Positions 11,708-24,800 of a stretch of 64,000 nucleotides of DNA are shown in pieces. How positions within the stretch are numbered: position 1 is the stretch's first letter; each line of letters opens with the position of its first letter. The translations under genes were made by a program, and so were the position numbers. Source of the DNA: Talinum fruticosum. Taxonomy: Eukaryota > Streptophyta > Magnoliopsida > Caryophyllales > Talinaceae. The notes below the pieces were generated by a model. It was not told the DNA's origin, did no database searches, and worked only from the letters and a program-made list of their open reading frames with translations. The stretch spans positions 5,395,001 through 5,459,000 of the forward strand of contig JAITYX010000007.1 in assembly GCA_021018815.1 (NCBI GenBank). The letters are read 5' to 3'.

Positions 11708-12184
11708 ATGGACCAGAGGGGATCATCATCATCATCCCAGCAGCCCGCTTCCTCCTCAAGGAGGCGGCGCCGGAGCCCCTCTCCTCCTCCTCCACCACCA
11801 GAAACCGCCGCACCTCCTCCGCTTCTGCCATTACCGCCTACTCCACAGTTTCCACCGCTGCCGATCGTACTCCCCGGGAGCCAACTCCAGTGCCCGCTGT
11901 GCCTCATGACGTTTATGACGGCCAGGTACTACGACCGCCACATGAACATCCACTCCCCAACCCTCGGCACGGCGCAGGAGACATGGGAGGAGATCAGCAG
12001 GGCTCACGGTGGCGTCCCACCGCCGCATCTCGAGGAGATCTTCCGCCCCCACCTCCAGCACGAGCAGAACCCGGCTCCACCCTCACCCCCAGCTGCTGAG
12101 GGGGCAGGGCCCTCTGGTTCGGGGTCGAACCCGGTGCCCGATCTGAATGGGGGAGCGGGTGAGGGAGGAGAAGGAAAGAAGTGA
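11708..12184 (+). CDS. Small single-finger C2H2 zinc-finger protein, probable transcription regulator
   Basis: A 158-residue single-exon protein. Its one C2H2 finger uses C62, C65, H78 and H82 (C-x2-C-x12-H-x3-H) within the segment CPLCLMTFMTARYYDRHMNIH region. Upstream are a Ser/Gln stretch, five consecutive arginines (18-22, a possible nuclear signal) and a proline-rich segment (24-56). The C-terminal part is Pro/Gly/Ser/Glu-rich and contains a PVPDLN segment (DLN at 145-147), reminiscent of a DLN-type EAR repression motif but lacking the following x-x-P. The ATG is the first in a pyrimidine-rich leader and opens a GC-rich frame that contrasts with the AT-rich surroundings. An AATAAA lies 114 bases after the stop. 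The finger lacks the plant QALGGH signature, so it is not a classic ZAT/SUPERMAN member. The DNA target and biological role are unknown. Frames overlapping it on the other strand are shadows. Confidence 0.8.
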   Translation: MDQRGSSSSSQQPASSSRRRRRSPSPPPPPPETAAPPPLLPLPPTPQFPPLPIVLPGSQLQCPLCLMTFMTARYYDRHMNIHSPTLGTAQETWEEISRAHGGVPPPHLEEIFRPHLQHEQNPAPPSPPAAEGAGPSGSGSNPVPDLNGGAGEGGEGKK

Positions 12185-12297
12185 GGAGTGAGGGAAGAAA
12201 AGTATGAAGGGGGAGGCTTATTTAAGTTTGATGGAGTATTTGTGTTTTTGATAACGTATTATTATTTGGGCTTGTTTCTTTGTGGTTTGTTATGATT

Positions 12298-12303
12298 AAT
12301 AAA
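12298..12303 (+). terminator. Polyadenylation signal AATAAA
   Basis: Canonical AATAAA 114 bases past the zinc-finger stop codon, followed by TG/T-rich DNA, consistent with 3'-end formation of that gene. Confidence 0.55.
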
Positions 12304-13018
12304 GTGGGTGGAGGGTGGATTAGTGTGGGAGAACTGAATTATTATTTTTGGTTATCCCTTCCACATATTATGTTGTACCTTTTATTTAATATCACTGCTG
12401 TAACTCTTTAATTATTATATGTTTTACTCCTCCTAGATGATTGAATTTTTTGTGTTAATTATTTCATTTTTTCAGAATATGCTGTCTAATTTAAAATTAT
12501 GACAATTCTTTATTAGTTGTTATAGATTTAAATTTTCAACACTAAAATAAGTACAAATATTGGACTTTATTTTGGATATAAAAAATAATCAATATGTTTT
12601 TTTTTCTAAAATAAATTAAAAAATGTCTCTTTTTGAAACAAATTAAAAAAAAAAGTCTCTTTTTGAAATAAATAAATAAAATTGACTCTTCCAGTAATGA
12701 AAACTCAAAACTTAACCATTAATTTATGTTCAAACATAGGAAAAAAATTTATGTGGGAAAGATAAAGAGTTAATCAGTAAAGGAGAAGGCTTATTAAACT
12801 TAAATTTTAATGGAGTTACTTAGGTTTGTGAAGGAGAATTGGTGCAAAAAGATTCAGAAATTTTAATATTTCGTTGCTCGTTAAATTTTTTTTTTATGGC
12901 ATTATATTTGACCTTTCACAATTGCTAAAATAGAGTTTACATATTTCCCCAAAAAAAAAAAAATGTAGAATTTACATATAAACTCTTGATTTAACATGAA
13001 TCTTCACCATACCAAGAA
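12304..13018. other. Intergenic, AT-rich
   Basis: Contains two near-identical short blocks (about 12605-12680) of CTCTTTTTGAAA..AAATAAATTAAA type and a poly-A run just before the second tRNA. No gene seen. Confidence 0.6.
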
Positions 13019-13089
13019 GCACCAGTGGTCTAGTGGTAGAATAGTACCCTGCCACGGTACAGACCCGAGTTCGATTCCCGGCTGGTGCA
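13019..13089 (+). tRNA. tRNA-Gly (GCC), second copy with one T-stem mismatch
   Basis: Identical to the tRNA at 4374-4444 except for one G-to-A change that makes the T-arm GAGTTCGATTCCC. The fourth T-stem pair becomes A-C instead of G-C, a mild weakening that also alters the B-box. Acceptor stem, D-arm, anticodon loop CTGCCAC and discriminator A are intact. The 3' flank (ATGAGGCAA...TGATGAATCC..ACGCC.TTGT) matches the flank of the first copy; the 5' flank does not. It is probably functional or only recently degenerate. Confidence 0.93.
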
Positions 13090-14126
13090 AATGTAATGAG
13101 GCAATCCATGATGAATCCTACGCCGTTGTAAAGCAATAACAAACAGAAGTCTTTACAACACAACTCAAAGTACCATCCAATATCGTTCATTTCAACAAAT
13201 ATAAAGTTTATTCACAAAATATATATTTATACTCATTATACTGGATACATTCGTTCTTACATTCATTTACACACCATGTTGAACATCTTGCATTCTCGAC
13301 TTGGAACTTTTTGTACTTTGCATGCGAAATTCTCAAAGAGGTAACATTTGCGTCATTGTATAAAAACATATTCGAAGGCCAAATGACTGTAAATCTTTGG
13401 TCACCAATCTACAAAACTTGGAGCACGGTCCATATTGACGATGGTAATGAACATTTGTTAGGTATAGTGATGAACATTATGAATTTTTTTGAAAATTTAA
13501 CATTGTACATTGGTTTGCCCATCTCCAAGGTTATAATTATATATTTGAAAATACATCACTTTTAATTTTTGCTATTAATAATTGGTGAACATTTACTTGT
13601 TTTATCAATGAATATTTGTAAAATTTGATGATGAACATAGTTCCAAGATGAACTTTTACTGGATATAATGGTAAGCGTTTACTAGATATAACCATGGGCA
13701 CTTTGAAAAACTTTGATATTTTAAAACTTTTAGTTTCACAACTTTGATGTTATGATTATATTTTTAAAATTATTTGCATATGAATATTTACAAAAAAATT
13801 GTTGGGAGTTAACCTATATTGTGCGGAAATTATTTAAAGGAGGTATTATTTTGAGAACATATTTAAAAGTTATATGCATTATTTGGAAACTATTAAGAGG
13901 GTCTTTCCCGATTATTTTTTAAATTTTTCGATAAATTATATGAAAAAGACGAAAATATTCTTATATTTTTGTTCTCTCTCTCCTCTATTTTTTATTCTTC
14001 ATCACTATCATTTCTTCTTTCTCCTTGTTAACAATCCCTTGAATGCTCTCTCTGTCAGCAATGGCGTTCATCTACCCCGTTTTCCTAGCACAAGTAGCAA
14101 CATTGTTGAGAAATCTCCTTAGATTC

Positions 14127-14130
<4 letters not shown>

Positions 14131-14159
<29 letters not shown>
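14131..14159. repeat. (GA)n microsatellite
   Basis: About 14 uninterrupted GA units. Confidence 0.95.
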
Positions 14160-14162
<3 letters not shown>

Positions 14163-15283
14163 ACACTAATGACAGAAAAATATTTTGGGGCTCGCAGAAC
14201 TTAGCAATTCTACAAATTCATTGATTCATTTACCATTGCAGTGTGACTTTCTTATGCCTCTTCCTCACCATCCTTGCCTCTGCAGCACCATCGACCCAGG
14301 CAAGTTCGGCACACTGTAGCAAGACTTCCTCATTATGTGCAACCGCTTCACCTCCCTTAAACCCCCTGGGCCTCGACGTGTTCTCAAAGAGGTAAATATT
14401 CATCGATTCTCTTCACTTACGCCACATTTGATTATAAAAAGTTGTTTCATGATGATTCTGATAATGTTGACGGCAATAATGATGCCAATTCGACACTGTT
14501 GCCTTATAAGCTTGGCCCCCAGATCCTAGATTGGGATGAAAGGAGAGAGAAATGATTGACAGAGTATGAGGGTTATAACTTGGTTATACACGGATAGAAA
14601 GAAATGGTGTTTGATAAGAAGAACTACGTTTGATTGAACACTAGGAGTTTTTTGAGTAGGAATTGTCAGTGGTCATCCAACCTCCTTGATGCGTGGGCGG
14701 TAAATGGACAAATGGGAAATATTAGGCTCGAGGATATGAAGTTCTTTCTTGAGGGAATTGAAGGGTTTTCCCATTTTCAAAGCTAATGTTGAATATGTGG
14801 TTTGTTCGAGTTTTTCTTTAATAAGAAGAGAGAAGGAGGAACAGGGGAAAAAAGGCAGAAGAAGATGATGAAGAATCAGAAATGGAGGAAAGTGACAACG
14901 AAGAATATAGGGGTATTTTCATATTTTTATATAATTCATCGAAAATTTTTTAAAAAATAATCGAAAAAGACCCTATGAATAATCTCCACAAAATATGCAC
15001 AACTATACATTTTTAAAATATTGTCTTTTTTAAATAGTTTTTGCACTATATAGGTTCCTCCCACCAATTTTTGAATTTTTTTTTATTTCTAATGTTTGGT
15101 GCTTAGATCATTGATTTGTTATTATTATTATATTTCCAGAAATGCATCATTATTATTTAATAATGATTGATGAAAATTTTTCATGTTATAAATGAACATT
15201 TTTAATTTGTAATGATAACAGTTCTTACATCTTTACTCAGCTGACTTGCACTATAAAAAAACTATATAAAAAGGAGGGGGTGG

Positions 15284-15286
<3 letters not shown>

Positions 15287-15317
<31 letters not shown>
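15287..15317. repeat. (GA)n microsatellite
   Basis: About 15 GA units, about 570 bases beyond the SCAR stop codon. Confidence 0.95.
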
Positions 15318-15318
<1 letters not shown>

Positions 15319-15883
15319 ATGCGATGAAGTTAATCTCGCGCACATGCCTTGGGTTTATGTTGTAATATGAAGCTAGGACAATGATTCAAGAAGTTATGTG
15401 TACTGAACCCGCATTGGCAGAATTGAACTGTCATGTGTGACTTTAATTCAGGAACAAAAGAAAAGCAAAAGCCTTAGAGATTCAAAATTAGGAGCAACAA
15501 CGGTTCTCAACTTCTCAAATTCATGACACAAAAGCAGCACCAAAGTTCAGAGGCACAAGCACAAATATGGAATCCCTTTAACCACAAAGGATAGAAGAGA
15601 ATATACATTACTTTCAACTTAGAAGACATCCCTCAAATCTGTGTCAAAATTTGCAAAGAATTATACTATATGAACATACAAACAACCAGAAGAGTAGACT
15701 CTGAGACACACTTGCATGCTCATCCTCCGGCTGCCCTCATATGTAAATGACTACAACTCTATGCAAAGGCCACAAAAGAAACTATACATATTATCAACAT
15801 AGGACAGGGACATTGATACTAATCTTCTGAGTATATATACTAATGAGATATACACTGATAGCGGCAAAAGCATGTTGGTTCCG

Positions 15884-18800
15884 TCAACAATCACTCCAAC
15901 TGTCTGCATCATCTTCTTCGTCGCTTCCAGCGATAGCCTGATTTTAAGTTATTAAAAGAAATAGTTACACTCTCCTTATAGCCACATAAATTAGATGGCC
16001 AAAAAGATTCTCAGCATTTTATTGAACTATGGCCGGTTTAAAAAGACATTATCCACTAGCTAGATGACTCACCAATAGAGATTTTCTCCACTTTGGTTTA
16101 TAGCAGGCAAAATTATTTCTCTCAATTGCATACTTCATTGTAGAGTAGCAGGTATAGGAACAAAGCTTTATTTGCACATGTCATAAAGCCAATAATAATG
16201 AACTAAAATCTTGCAACATCTAGTAATCTTTTACATAAAAGGCCATATCCTATGCAACCCCCGCGAAATTCCCTGGGTTTCCTCCTCATCATTCACCCAT
16301 GGTAGGTAGTCCATCCATGCCTTTGAAATCTAGGATTGAATGGAAATAATCTGTTTCAAATTCAATTATATTGGTACATGGACATATATTTCATCAACCC
16401 CCCCAAAGGGAAAAAATAGAGGGGAGAGAGGGAGAGCACCCTGCCCTAGGCAGACTGCAGAGCTTTAATCTGGTTTGAATAAGCAGTTTAAAAAGGGTAG
16501 ACAAACCTGGCGAATATTGCTTGCTTTCTGTAAAATGGCAGCGACCTTCAAATTTGTTCTTGGACCTTGCATGTTTGGTCTAGCCATAACAGCCGGTCGG
16601 AGATTGAAGGACTGAGAAAGTGCCAATCATCAATTACTAGATCTATACACATTTTAGAATGGGAAACAACACTAAAGCAGGAAATGTAATTGATGGCCTA
16701 ACCTTATTTCGAATCTGTTCCAAGAGTGAGTCCCTATCTTCGGTTTTTTGTCCAACCATAGAATGTGCCCTTCCAACGACCTTCCTCAACTGTACTCGTG
16801 GAGATTCTGTTTCTTCAGGTTTCAGGTCAGCCTCTGGCTTAACCCTCTCCCCTACCTTTCTCAACTGCAATTGTTCCAGTAGTGGACCTATTTCTTCTGT
16901 TTTTGGCTCAATCTGTGGTTTAGTTCTTCCTCCCACCTTTCTCAGTTGCAATTGTTCTAGAAGAGACTCTCCCTCATCCCCTTTTGATTCCACAGGTGGC
17001 TTAACCCTTTCCACCTTTCTCAACTGTCAAGATGGATAAGCTGTCAGACATTTTTTTTGTTTAGGCAATCCTAAGCAAAAAGATAGAAAGCAGGAACTAC
17101 AAGGCATGATTGATATACAAACCTTGCTTTTGTCAATAGCCACAACCTCATCAATGAGAGGGTTTCTAGGTCTTAGAGGCTTGTTTAGCAGAGTTTCACT
17201 TGCATTTCCATATGCATTAATTGAGATTCCCTCATGGGTACTTGACGATAAACTCCCTGTCTCCAGAGCGACAAAGTCTGGATGTGGGTGCCAATCATGG
17301 TGCTCTGTAGGAGACTGGGGAAGCTCACGGAGAGATTTCACTGTTTCCTGTTCTTCTGTTGCCTGTGGGATATGTTCAGGCTGCCCATTTTCATAACCAA
17401 TTTCAGTATTCAATTTTTGCTCCACCACTGCAGGTTGACTCCCAGAAGCATGAGCCTCAACTATGGATTCCAATTCAGGAGGATTCAAGCAAGGCTGGCA
17501 AGATTCTTCTAAAATTTGGTTTCCATTCAGAGAACTAACTGATATTTGAGCAGCAGCGAACGAATGACTGTCTTCTTTTCCAAGTCCAATTATGTTATTA
17601 TGTGAAGCAACATCAGAGAATGCAACTGGCACTGGCAGCGCAAGGACTTCTTGCCGTGGTGAAATGCAGTCAGAATATCCTTGTTGTCCTTGAACCTTAT
17701 GTGATCTTACAACAATCTCAGTTTTGACATTGATGGTTGGTGGGATCACAGGTTGGACTGAACCAGGTGTACGCTGCACTATCTGCCTCTCTGTAGCTGT
17801 GGATGAGTTTTGAAACCTGCCCAGTCTCCATTGCATAGGTGGCAAAGGAGGAAGTGGAGGTGGCTCTACTGTAATTGGAGGTTCACCGGAAAGTATGTCA
17901 AGAACAGGAAAACTTGGACTGTCAAGCTGCCCTGGGTTAACATTCTGGATGGCTTGACTGGTGCCATTGAGCACACTGCTGGGGCATACAGAACTAGAAT
18001 TTACCAAGGGTTTCCTGGAACTCTCTAGCGTATACTCAGCTGATTTTGACGGGGAGTTTGGCACTGAGAGTTTGGCATAAGAACATAAAGAAACAGCACT
18101 TGAGCATCTGCTATCATCAAAATATTCCTGAGTCTGAATCAGGTAGGAGCTTGTGGACTCTGTATCCTGTCTGTTATTTTCAGGAATCAAAGGGACTTGT
18201 ACACCATCAATTGACTTTGAGTAATTCTGGACATCCTCAGCCAACAAACTATTCACTAGAATCATGGGGGAAGATCCATTAGATGACAAATTTGAATTGG
18301 AATTTACTAGAGCATCTTGTTCAGCATCTATATCCTTTTGTATAGCCAGGTCTGCATTATGCCTTGGTACCAATTCCTCTTCATTGCGATGGAATTGCTC
18401 TGTTAGTGAAACAGGTTGATCTCTGAGCTTCTCAGCATACAGAAATTCAGATGGAGACAGAGACATCACATCTTCATGAAGAGCATTCTCAGCATGAACT
18501 TGTCTGCAACCATTAGGAGCAATTTCTGTATGCTGCACCTTGAGCATGTTTGAGTTTACAGTTGAATTAACCTCAGCTGCTGTGGAATCAGAAGAAATAG
18601 CAGGTTCACATTGATGTTGATGAATAAGAGCAATGTTCTGAAAGACCGAAGCTCTTTCAAGGACAACTGCGTTAAGAGTAGCGTTTTGCTCGTTGTCACC
18701 AGCACGAACAGAATCGTGATCAACATTGAAATTATTCCCAGGACATTGCTCACCAGTTTCATCAGCAGATGCAAAAGCTACCTTGCTATTAGGTTCATCT

Positions 18801-21800
18801 CCAAAAGACACAGTTCCCACTGTATCAGCTTCTAAGCTACCAGAGTCAGCTGTTTCTGCTGCTTCAGCAATTTCAGAGTAAGACCATTCTGATGCATGGA
18901 TTTGGAAAGCATGTGAGATCAGAGGCAGTGCTTCAGTTACACCTACAATAGAACCAGAAGATGTGCTTTCTTCAGGTTCAAGATCAGCTAAGACCTCTTT
19001 GATACTATGATCTTCTCGAGTGCTTGGAAGAGCTTCTAATGCAGAATCAACCAATAGTGCATGAGCAGGATTATTCGTCTCAGAGAACTGCTCTTGAATG
19101 TTAAAACTCTCTGCACATTCTGGGGTGCAATACTGATCTTCAGAGTTCTTTCCAGTTGATGAAACAAAGAAATTTACATTGGGAACCACATCAATTTGGT
19201 TTATTGTTTCTGGATATTTACCATCACAAGCAGGTGGATCACCAACTGGTTGTTTGATGCCTGAACAAGCATCCAAGTTCGGCATTCCTAAGTTGTTAAC
19301 ATGCTCTTCAACTGATGAGGTAACCGAATCAGCTTTTCTGGATGCTATATGAGAAACATGAACCAAATCATTTGGAGTATTTGGAAAATCATGCGAAGTT
19401 TCAGGATGAACACCAGTATTCCAACTGGCCTCATAATCCAACAGATAATCACCATTAGACCAATGCTCATAATCTGTCCTCTTAGGAGCACTTTGGTTAG
19501 CAACAATACCAGAATTGGGAAAACTAGAGTATTCTTCATCCAATTCAGGGCCTGGCAAGGAATTCTCAACCAGGCCAGCTTCCATGTCTAAGGGCAGAAC
19601 AATACTGTTTGAACCAGCAAGACAAGGAATATTACAAGTTTCCCCAAAATCTTGTGTACTTTTAGGAATGTCATCGGCTCCAACAGCGCCATTGCTTGCC
19701 TTTGCATGCTCTTCAGTTTCATTTCCAGGGATCCCCTTAGACAGGTAATTATGGTCAACAGGTACATTATCCGGATCCGATTTAGAGGCTGGGACATGAG
19801 CAACCACAACATGTGCTTCAAGATCTGTTGTACTCTCAGCCATAGAGTTCACACTAGTTGAGCACGAAGAATTTTCTCTTTCTTTAAAGAAATTGTTGCC
19901 ATCTTCGGATGTCATAGAATTACCAACTGATTGAGAATCTGAGAATAAGCTTTGGGGTTCCCTCTGCTCTTCACTTCCATAGAAATCGTCGGCATCCGAT
20001 TTTGAATTTGAAAAGAGTGAATTATTTTTACATTCAGAGACTGTTTCAACCTCAAACTCAATAGTAGCCTGGGCATCCACATAATTGTCAATTTCACTGG
20101 CAAAGCCATCATCAACACTAACTTGCGAAATGCTTTCTGTATCAGTACATTCTTCACCTTTAACGAACTTAAGAATCTCACATGCTTCACTTCCATGTTT
20201 CAGTCCAGGCACTTCCACAGCTCCACCGTCAATAGCTTCATTTAATTTGCTCTCACTAAAATCATCCATGGATGGTCTCATCTCCAGTTCCCTCATATCA
20301 GGTGATGAACACAAGCTTGCGTCAGTCCTCATTGATTCTTTGATGGGACTAACTGTCCCAATTTCAACTATTTCAAGACCCAATTCATAACCATCAGTTG
20401 TCACAATTTTCTGTTCTGATAGACTTGTATCCACAAATTTCTCCATGTAACTTTTCTTGTTACCCTGATCAAGAAATGATCCTGTGAATTGCCTCTTTTT
20501 CAGTTTCACACGGCGTTCAGGATCATCGCCCCCACTCTCAAGGCGCTCCTCCAAAAACAGCTGATGCAGTCTGCACTAACAAAAATTGTGGAAGTTAACA
20601 TTAATCAGTTAAAATATCTAGATTGAAATACACCTATAAAACTGAGGGCTTCATACTTAGCATGAGATGATCGAAAAGATTCTGGACTATCACCATTTCT
20701 CCAGCATGGCACTCGCTTCTGTAAGGAACAAAAGGAATAGCTGTTAGACCTGAATTTTACGAAGGATACCAAAAATAACATCAAAACAACATTAGTAGTA
20801 CCACACAGAGCAATCTATTTGTAATCAACAACCAAGCCCACATCACTTCTTCCTACCATGAGATAGCCTATGGATATTGCTAAAATTGCTACACCAGCAT
20901 TTGTACCCTAGTAGTTCGTAATTCACAAATTAAAATTTCAAACCATTCCCTATTGATTGTTTTCCCTTTTCCCCTTTCACTTTATTTTTATTTTTGTGAA
21001 AGAAATTAACATGTCAAAGTTGTATCATACTATCAGTTTCTCACATGATCAGTTATATCACAATTGCAGCCAACCACAGAAACAAGAGGACATTGCCAAG
21101 TCGAATGAGTTCAGCAAGGCACTTTTGATCTAATACTATGCTTTATTACTTCATAAGAAACCAGTGCCTTCATCACTGCCATACCTTCACTCTTCGAGTT
21201 TTTTCTCCCTCTGTCCTTCCGACTTCCTACCATAAGATGATATTGATTCTATCTTGAAAACTGATGGGTCTGTGTACCGTTTCAAACACGCACCAGCACC
21301 AGCGACATCAAACCTGAGACATTTCAAACCATAAGTATAACTAATACATTTCCTCAATGTGAAATCTATGGATACCAAATAAAATCAAGCATACTTGTCA
21401 AGAAGGAAGAGTCGAGGAGGACCACGACATTCCTCATAAGAGTCCATCACAAACCGAGGTAAATCTCCTCGAGTAACCAGATTCTGATCCATACGGAGAT
21501 TCGGATGCCAGTCAACACCTGCAAGACATACATGTGTTTAGGACAGACCTGATGTTTGCTGCTTGCAAATAGTTGTCAGTTTGAGTTCTTAACGCTAGCA
21601 AAATGCTTATTGCTTATCTACTGTATCCGCAGATAAAAGTTGTTCAATGCCTTTAACCAATGGAAAGCAAAACTATATTAAGCTATGAGATACACTGGTA
21701 TATACAGCAGCAGACGGAAACACTTTTCTTACAAATAGCACCTTTAATACTGGCATAGTATGCAGTTGTCCAAAATCATATAAATGGTAGAACAGTTTCA

Positions 21801-24800
21801 GAGCACATCATGAACAATGTACTAAACTAGTAGTGGCACAGAGAACTACTTTCCAACAGTTGGATAAAAACTAGCAATAAGAAAAGATCAAAAAGGGAAC
21901 AAGGGGAGAACTTACCCAACTTTGAGGAATACCTAAGTGTTACAGGCAGCAAATGGCTCAATTTTATTTATTTTTTTGAGAAGGGGGGATATACGATGGT
22001 AGAGAGAACTTAAAGTTGGCCATTCACCAGAAAGTTCACCTGAGTTGTAAAGAAAAGATGTATGGGTGGTTTGGGTGAGAAGTCTCATCTCTATCGAAGG
22101 AAATTCAGCTTCTAGCTGCTGCACACGAATGATCAGACTATGACCCCTCCCAGAAGTTGCCATAACTTCTTCATGCAAGTCATGGAACACCTCAGCAGCA
22201 AACCTTGAAATACCATCAGCGAATAATCAGTTACTATCTTATTGCCAAAACTAAATAGAAAGCACAAGCTTTAATGCCCAGAAAGGAAGAAGAAAAAGCC
22301 CTTGTCAAGTTATATCCCAAAGATGCATTTTTCATCTATAGTCTTAAGGTAGTTACCCTTTTCAGAGCAAATAAACCCAAGGAAAAGTTTGTGCAAAAAT
22401 TTAGGTGTATTTTACCACCCATTCGTAGATACTCAATACTGAAAGATGAAGACAGTGGTAAACAAAGCAATACAGATGTCACAATCACAATCATCATTCT
22501 CAGTGAGGAGTGCAATCATGAATGCATACTTTAAAAATAGATGTATGATTTTTTGTTCATCATTCAATCCACACATACATTCTATGAATTATGAACTAAA
22601 GTGATCCACTGAGGCATCGTCCGCTCCTGATAAACAGGAATTGGAACATATGCTTAAAGAGATGGACAAAACAAATGAACAAACCCTTCATACAGTATAT
22701 ACAGCCAAGGACACAACACATGTTTCAACAGATTTTAGCGACCACTTAAATGAATGACATACTCAGGCAAAATTTATGCCAGTTCTCCAAAAGGCTTTAA
22801 GCATTGTACCCATCCACTAGACAAGGAAATGAACTGGGGAGAAAAAAAAAAAGGATAAGACCAAACCCTCACTAGAATGTAAAGTTTTTTGAGATGCAAA
22901 CTAAGTCTTGGCCATTAATGTGAAGATCAGAAGGTTCCATCCCAAAACAATGCTTAATTCAACCAAGCAATGCATACAAACCCATGAGGTTCCATCCCAA
23001 AGCCAATAGGCAATGGGAGGAGTAACTCACAAGCTTACAAACATGCTCAAGACCTCCTTAATTTGTCAATGTAGGACTTCCCACTTTTATAAATCCAAAG
23101 ATTATCCTTGCTCAAATTTTTTAAAAAACTATGTTTTCATCCTTCTTCCTCCAATCAGACAAACCTCTTATCCACTCAATTTTATTTAGTTCATAATCAC
23201 AACCGAAAAGGCCCACTTTGGGTCTGATTAGTAACAACGGAGGGCTATAGCAACCTTGCTAAGAACAACTAGCCCAATAGCAAGGACAGAGGCCTAGGAA
23301 TGAGGAAGAGAGACCAAATTTGTACACGTGAGCGAAGATACCTATTGCTGAACCAATCGGGAAGGGAATAATCTGCTCAGTGCCCATAATAAATAGCTTC
23401 AGCAAATAGTTATAAGAAAACAACCTCGAATGTCCATCTCTCCAAGTTTCAAACCAAGCTGTTACATCAGGGTCCAAATATCTAAAAAGGAGATGAAACA
23501 CAGAATTTTATATTGATCGACATGCTGGAAAAGTTTATCAACTATTGCGATGAACTGAGGATGGAATTGTGTGAGATTGTGATCATTTAAAAGATGACAA
23601 AGAATACCCAATCAAAATAACTAGTTCCTTGTTGACTACCAAATAAATAAAAAAATAGTTCCTGGCAAAGATTACCAGTGAGAGGACAGTAAACATGGAC
23701 AAGGTAAGAGCTGCAGGGAAGACTATACAAGGCTTAGTTAAACTTGGCTAGTGCTCTCCTTTTACCCCAGAAAACATGAAAAACTACATCTTTTCTTTCA
23801 TTCTTGATTAGATGAAATCATACGTAATCCAGTCAAGAACCCTTGATGTGATTAATATTGTCATGTCTTGACCCAAGTTGTGGAGCAAACACTTCTACGA
23901 ACTGCTCGCTTCAATTGTTGTGAAGTATTATCTTATACATAGTTAAGTCTGCCCTTGTTTGGATGTTACCTGGTGACCTACCTGTCTCAGACATTTAAGG
24001 TGATGATATGAAAGTTTTAATCATTTTGAATCCTTTCAACAAAAAAAACCAAACAAACTTTGACTAACAGGAGGCGGGACAAAAAAGAAATCGATAACAA
24101 AACAGAGGAAGAAAGTTTTTCACAAGCAGGGCAATGGAGAACTTGTATAGAAATCTCAACTTTCAAGCTTCAAGTTCAGATCCATAAGGATATATTAGAA
24201 CTTTATTAAGTGTATCATAAAAGTTACTTCCATAAAACATTTACTGCTTTAACCTAAAACTTTCCGAAACATCATGCTGTGCACCAGGGCAGCATAATAG
24301 GAAAGCAGCTTGTACATACAATGAACCAATATCATCCTACCTACTATTGATCAAATTACTAAAAGTAGTAAATTTTGCTGTTTGGGTGGGCGATGGTGTA
24401 GAAACATAGTTGGTTTCCTATTTTGAGTAGACCAATGACGTTAGGAAAGAAATTAAGGAGAATTCCCCTACCAATTCCCATATTTTGTGTGCTTGAAGGA
24501 GTTTAGGATCAACGGAGAATGAATTACAATTTAACATAATTCCAGTTCCTTTCTTCTCATTTATAAACCATGGGAAAGAATAAGGCTTTTCCTCATCATT
24601 TTCCATCTATTATTGGAAACATAAGGTAAAAAAAAAAAAAAAAAAACTAGTGTGCTCAAATTTATTTTTTCCATTCTATTTCATTCTTTTTCTTTCTGTT
24701 CTCTAATGATATTTTTATTTTTGATGGCATGAACAGAGGTACAAAGGCCAATGTAGGAGGAATTGGGATTCCCAGGGAACTGATGACGGAAGAAAGGGGG

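Larger units (their letters stand above)
13090..15883. other. Intergenic; right end is the SCAR 3' untranslated region
   Basis: AT-rich with two GA microsatellites. Short frames are present (for example 13311-13565 and 14335-14529), but none carries a recognised domain or codon structure. A segment near 14230-14395 is less AT-rich and reads as a small Ser/Pro-rich exon-like stretch without support. From roughly 15400 to 15883 the DNA should include the SCAR 3' UTR, since translation ends at 15884 on the minus strand; the exact transcript end cannot be placed. Confidence 0.55.

Noticed and set aside
12972..13190. Minus-strand frame encoding APAGNRTRVCTVAGYY
   Set aside because: This is the antisense translation of the tRNA-Gly gene at 13019-13089, a common false protein in plant annotations.
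17027..20554. 1175-codon frame as a free-standing single-exon gene
   Set aside because: It is SCAR exon 6 plus a little intron; the family protein needs exons 1-5 upstream and 7-9 downstream, and the splice phases fit.
23259..23501. 80-codon frame inside SCAR intron 1 as an extra exon or gene
   Set aside because: Exon 1 (phase 2) joins exon 2 perfectly (CA|G codon, [10 protein letters not shown]), and the frame has no recognisable content.
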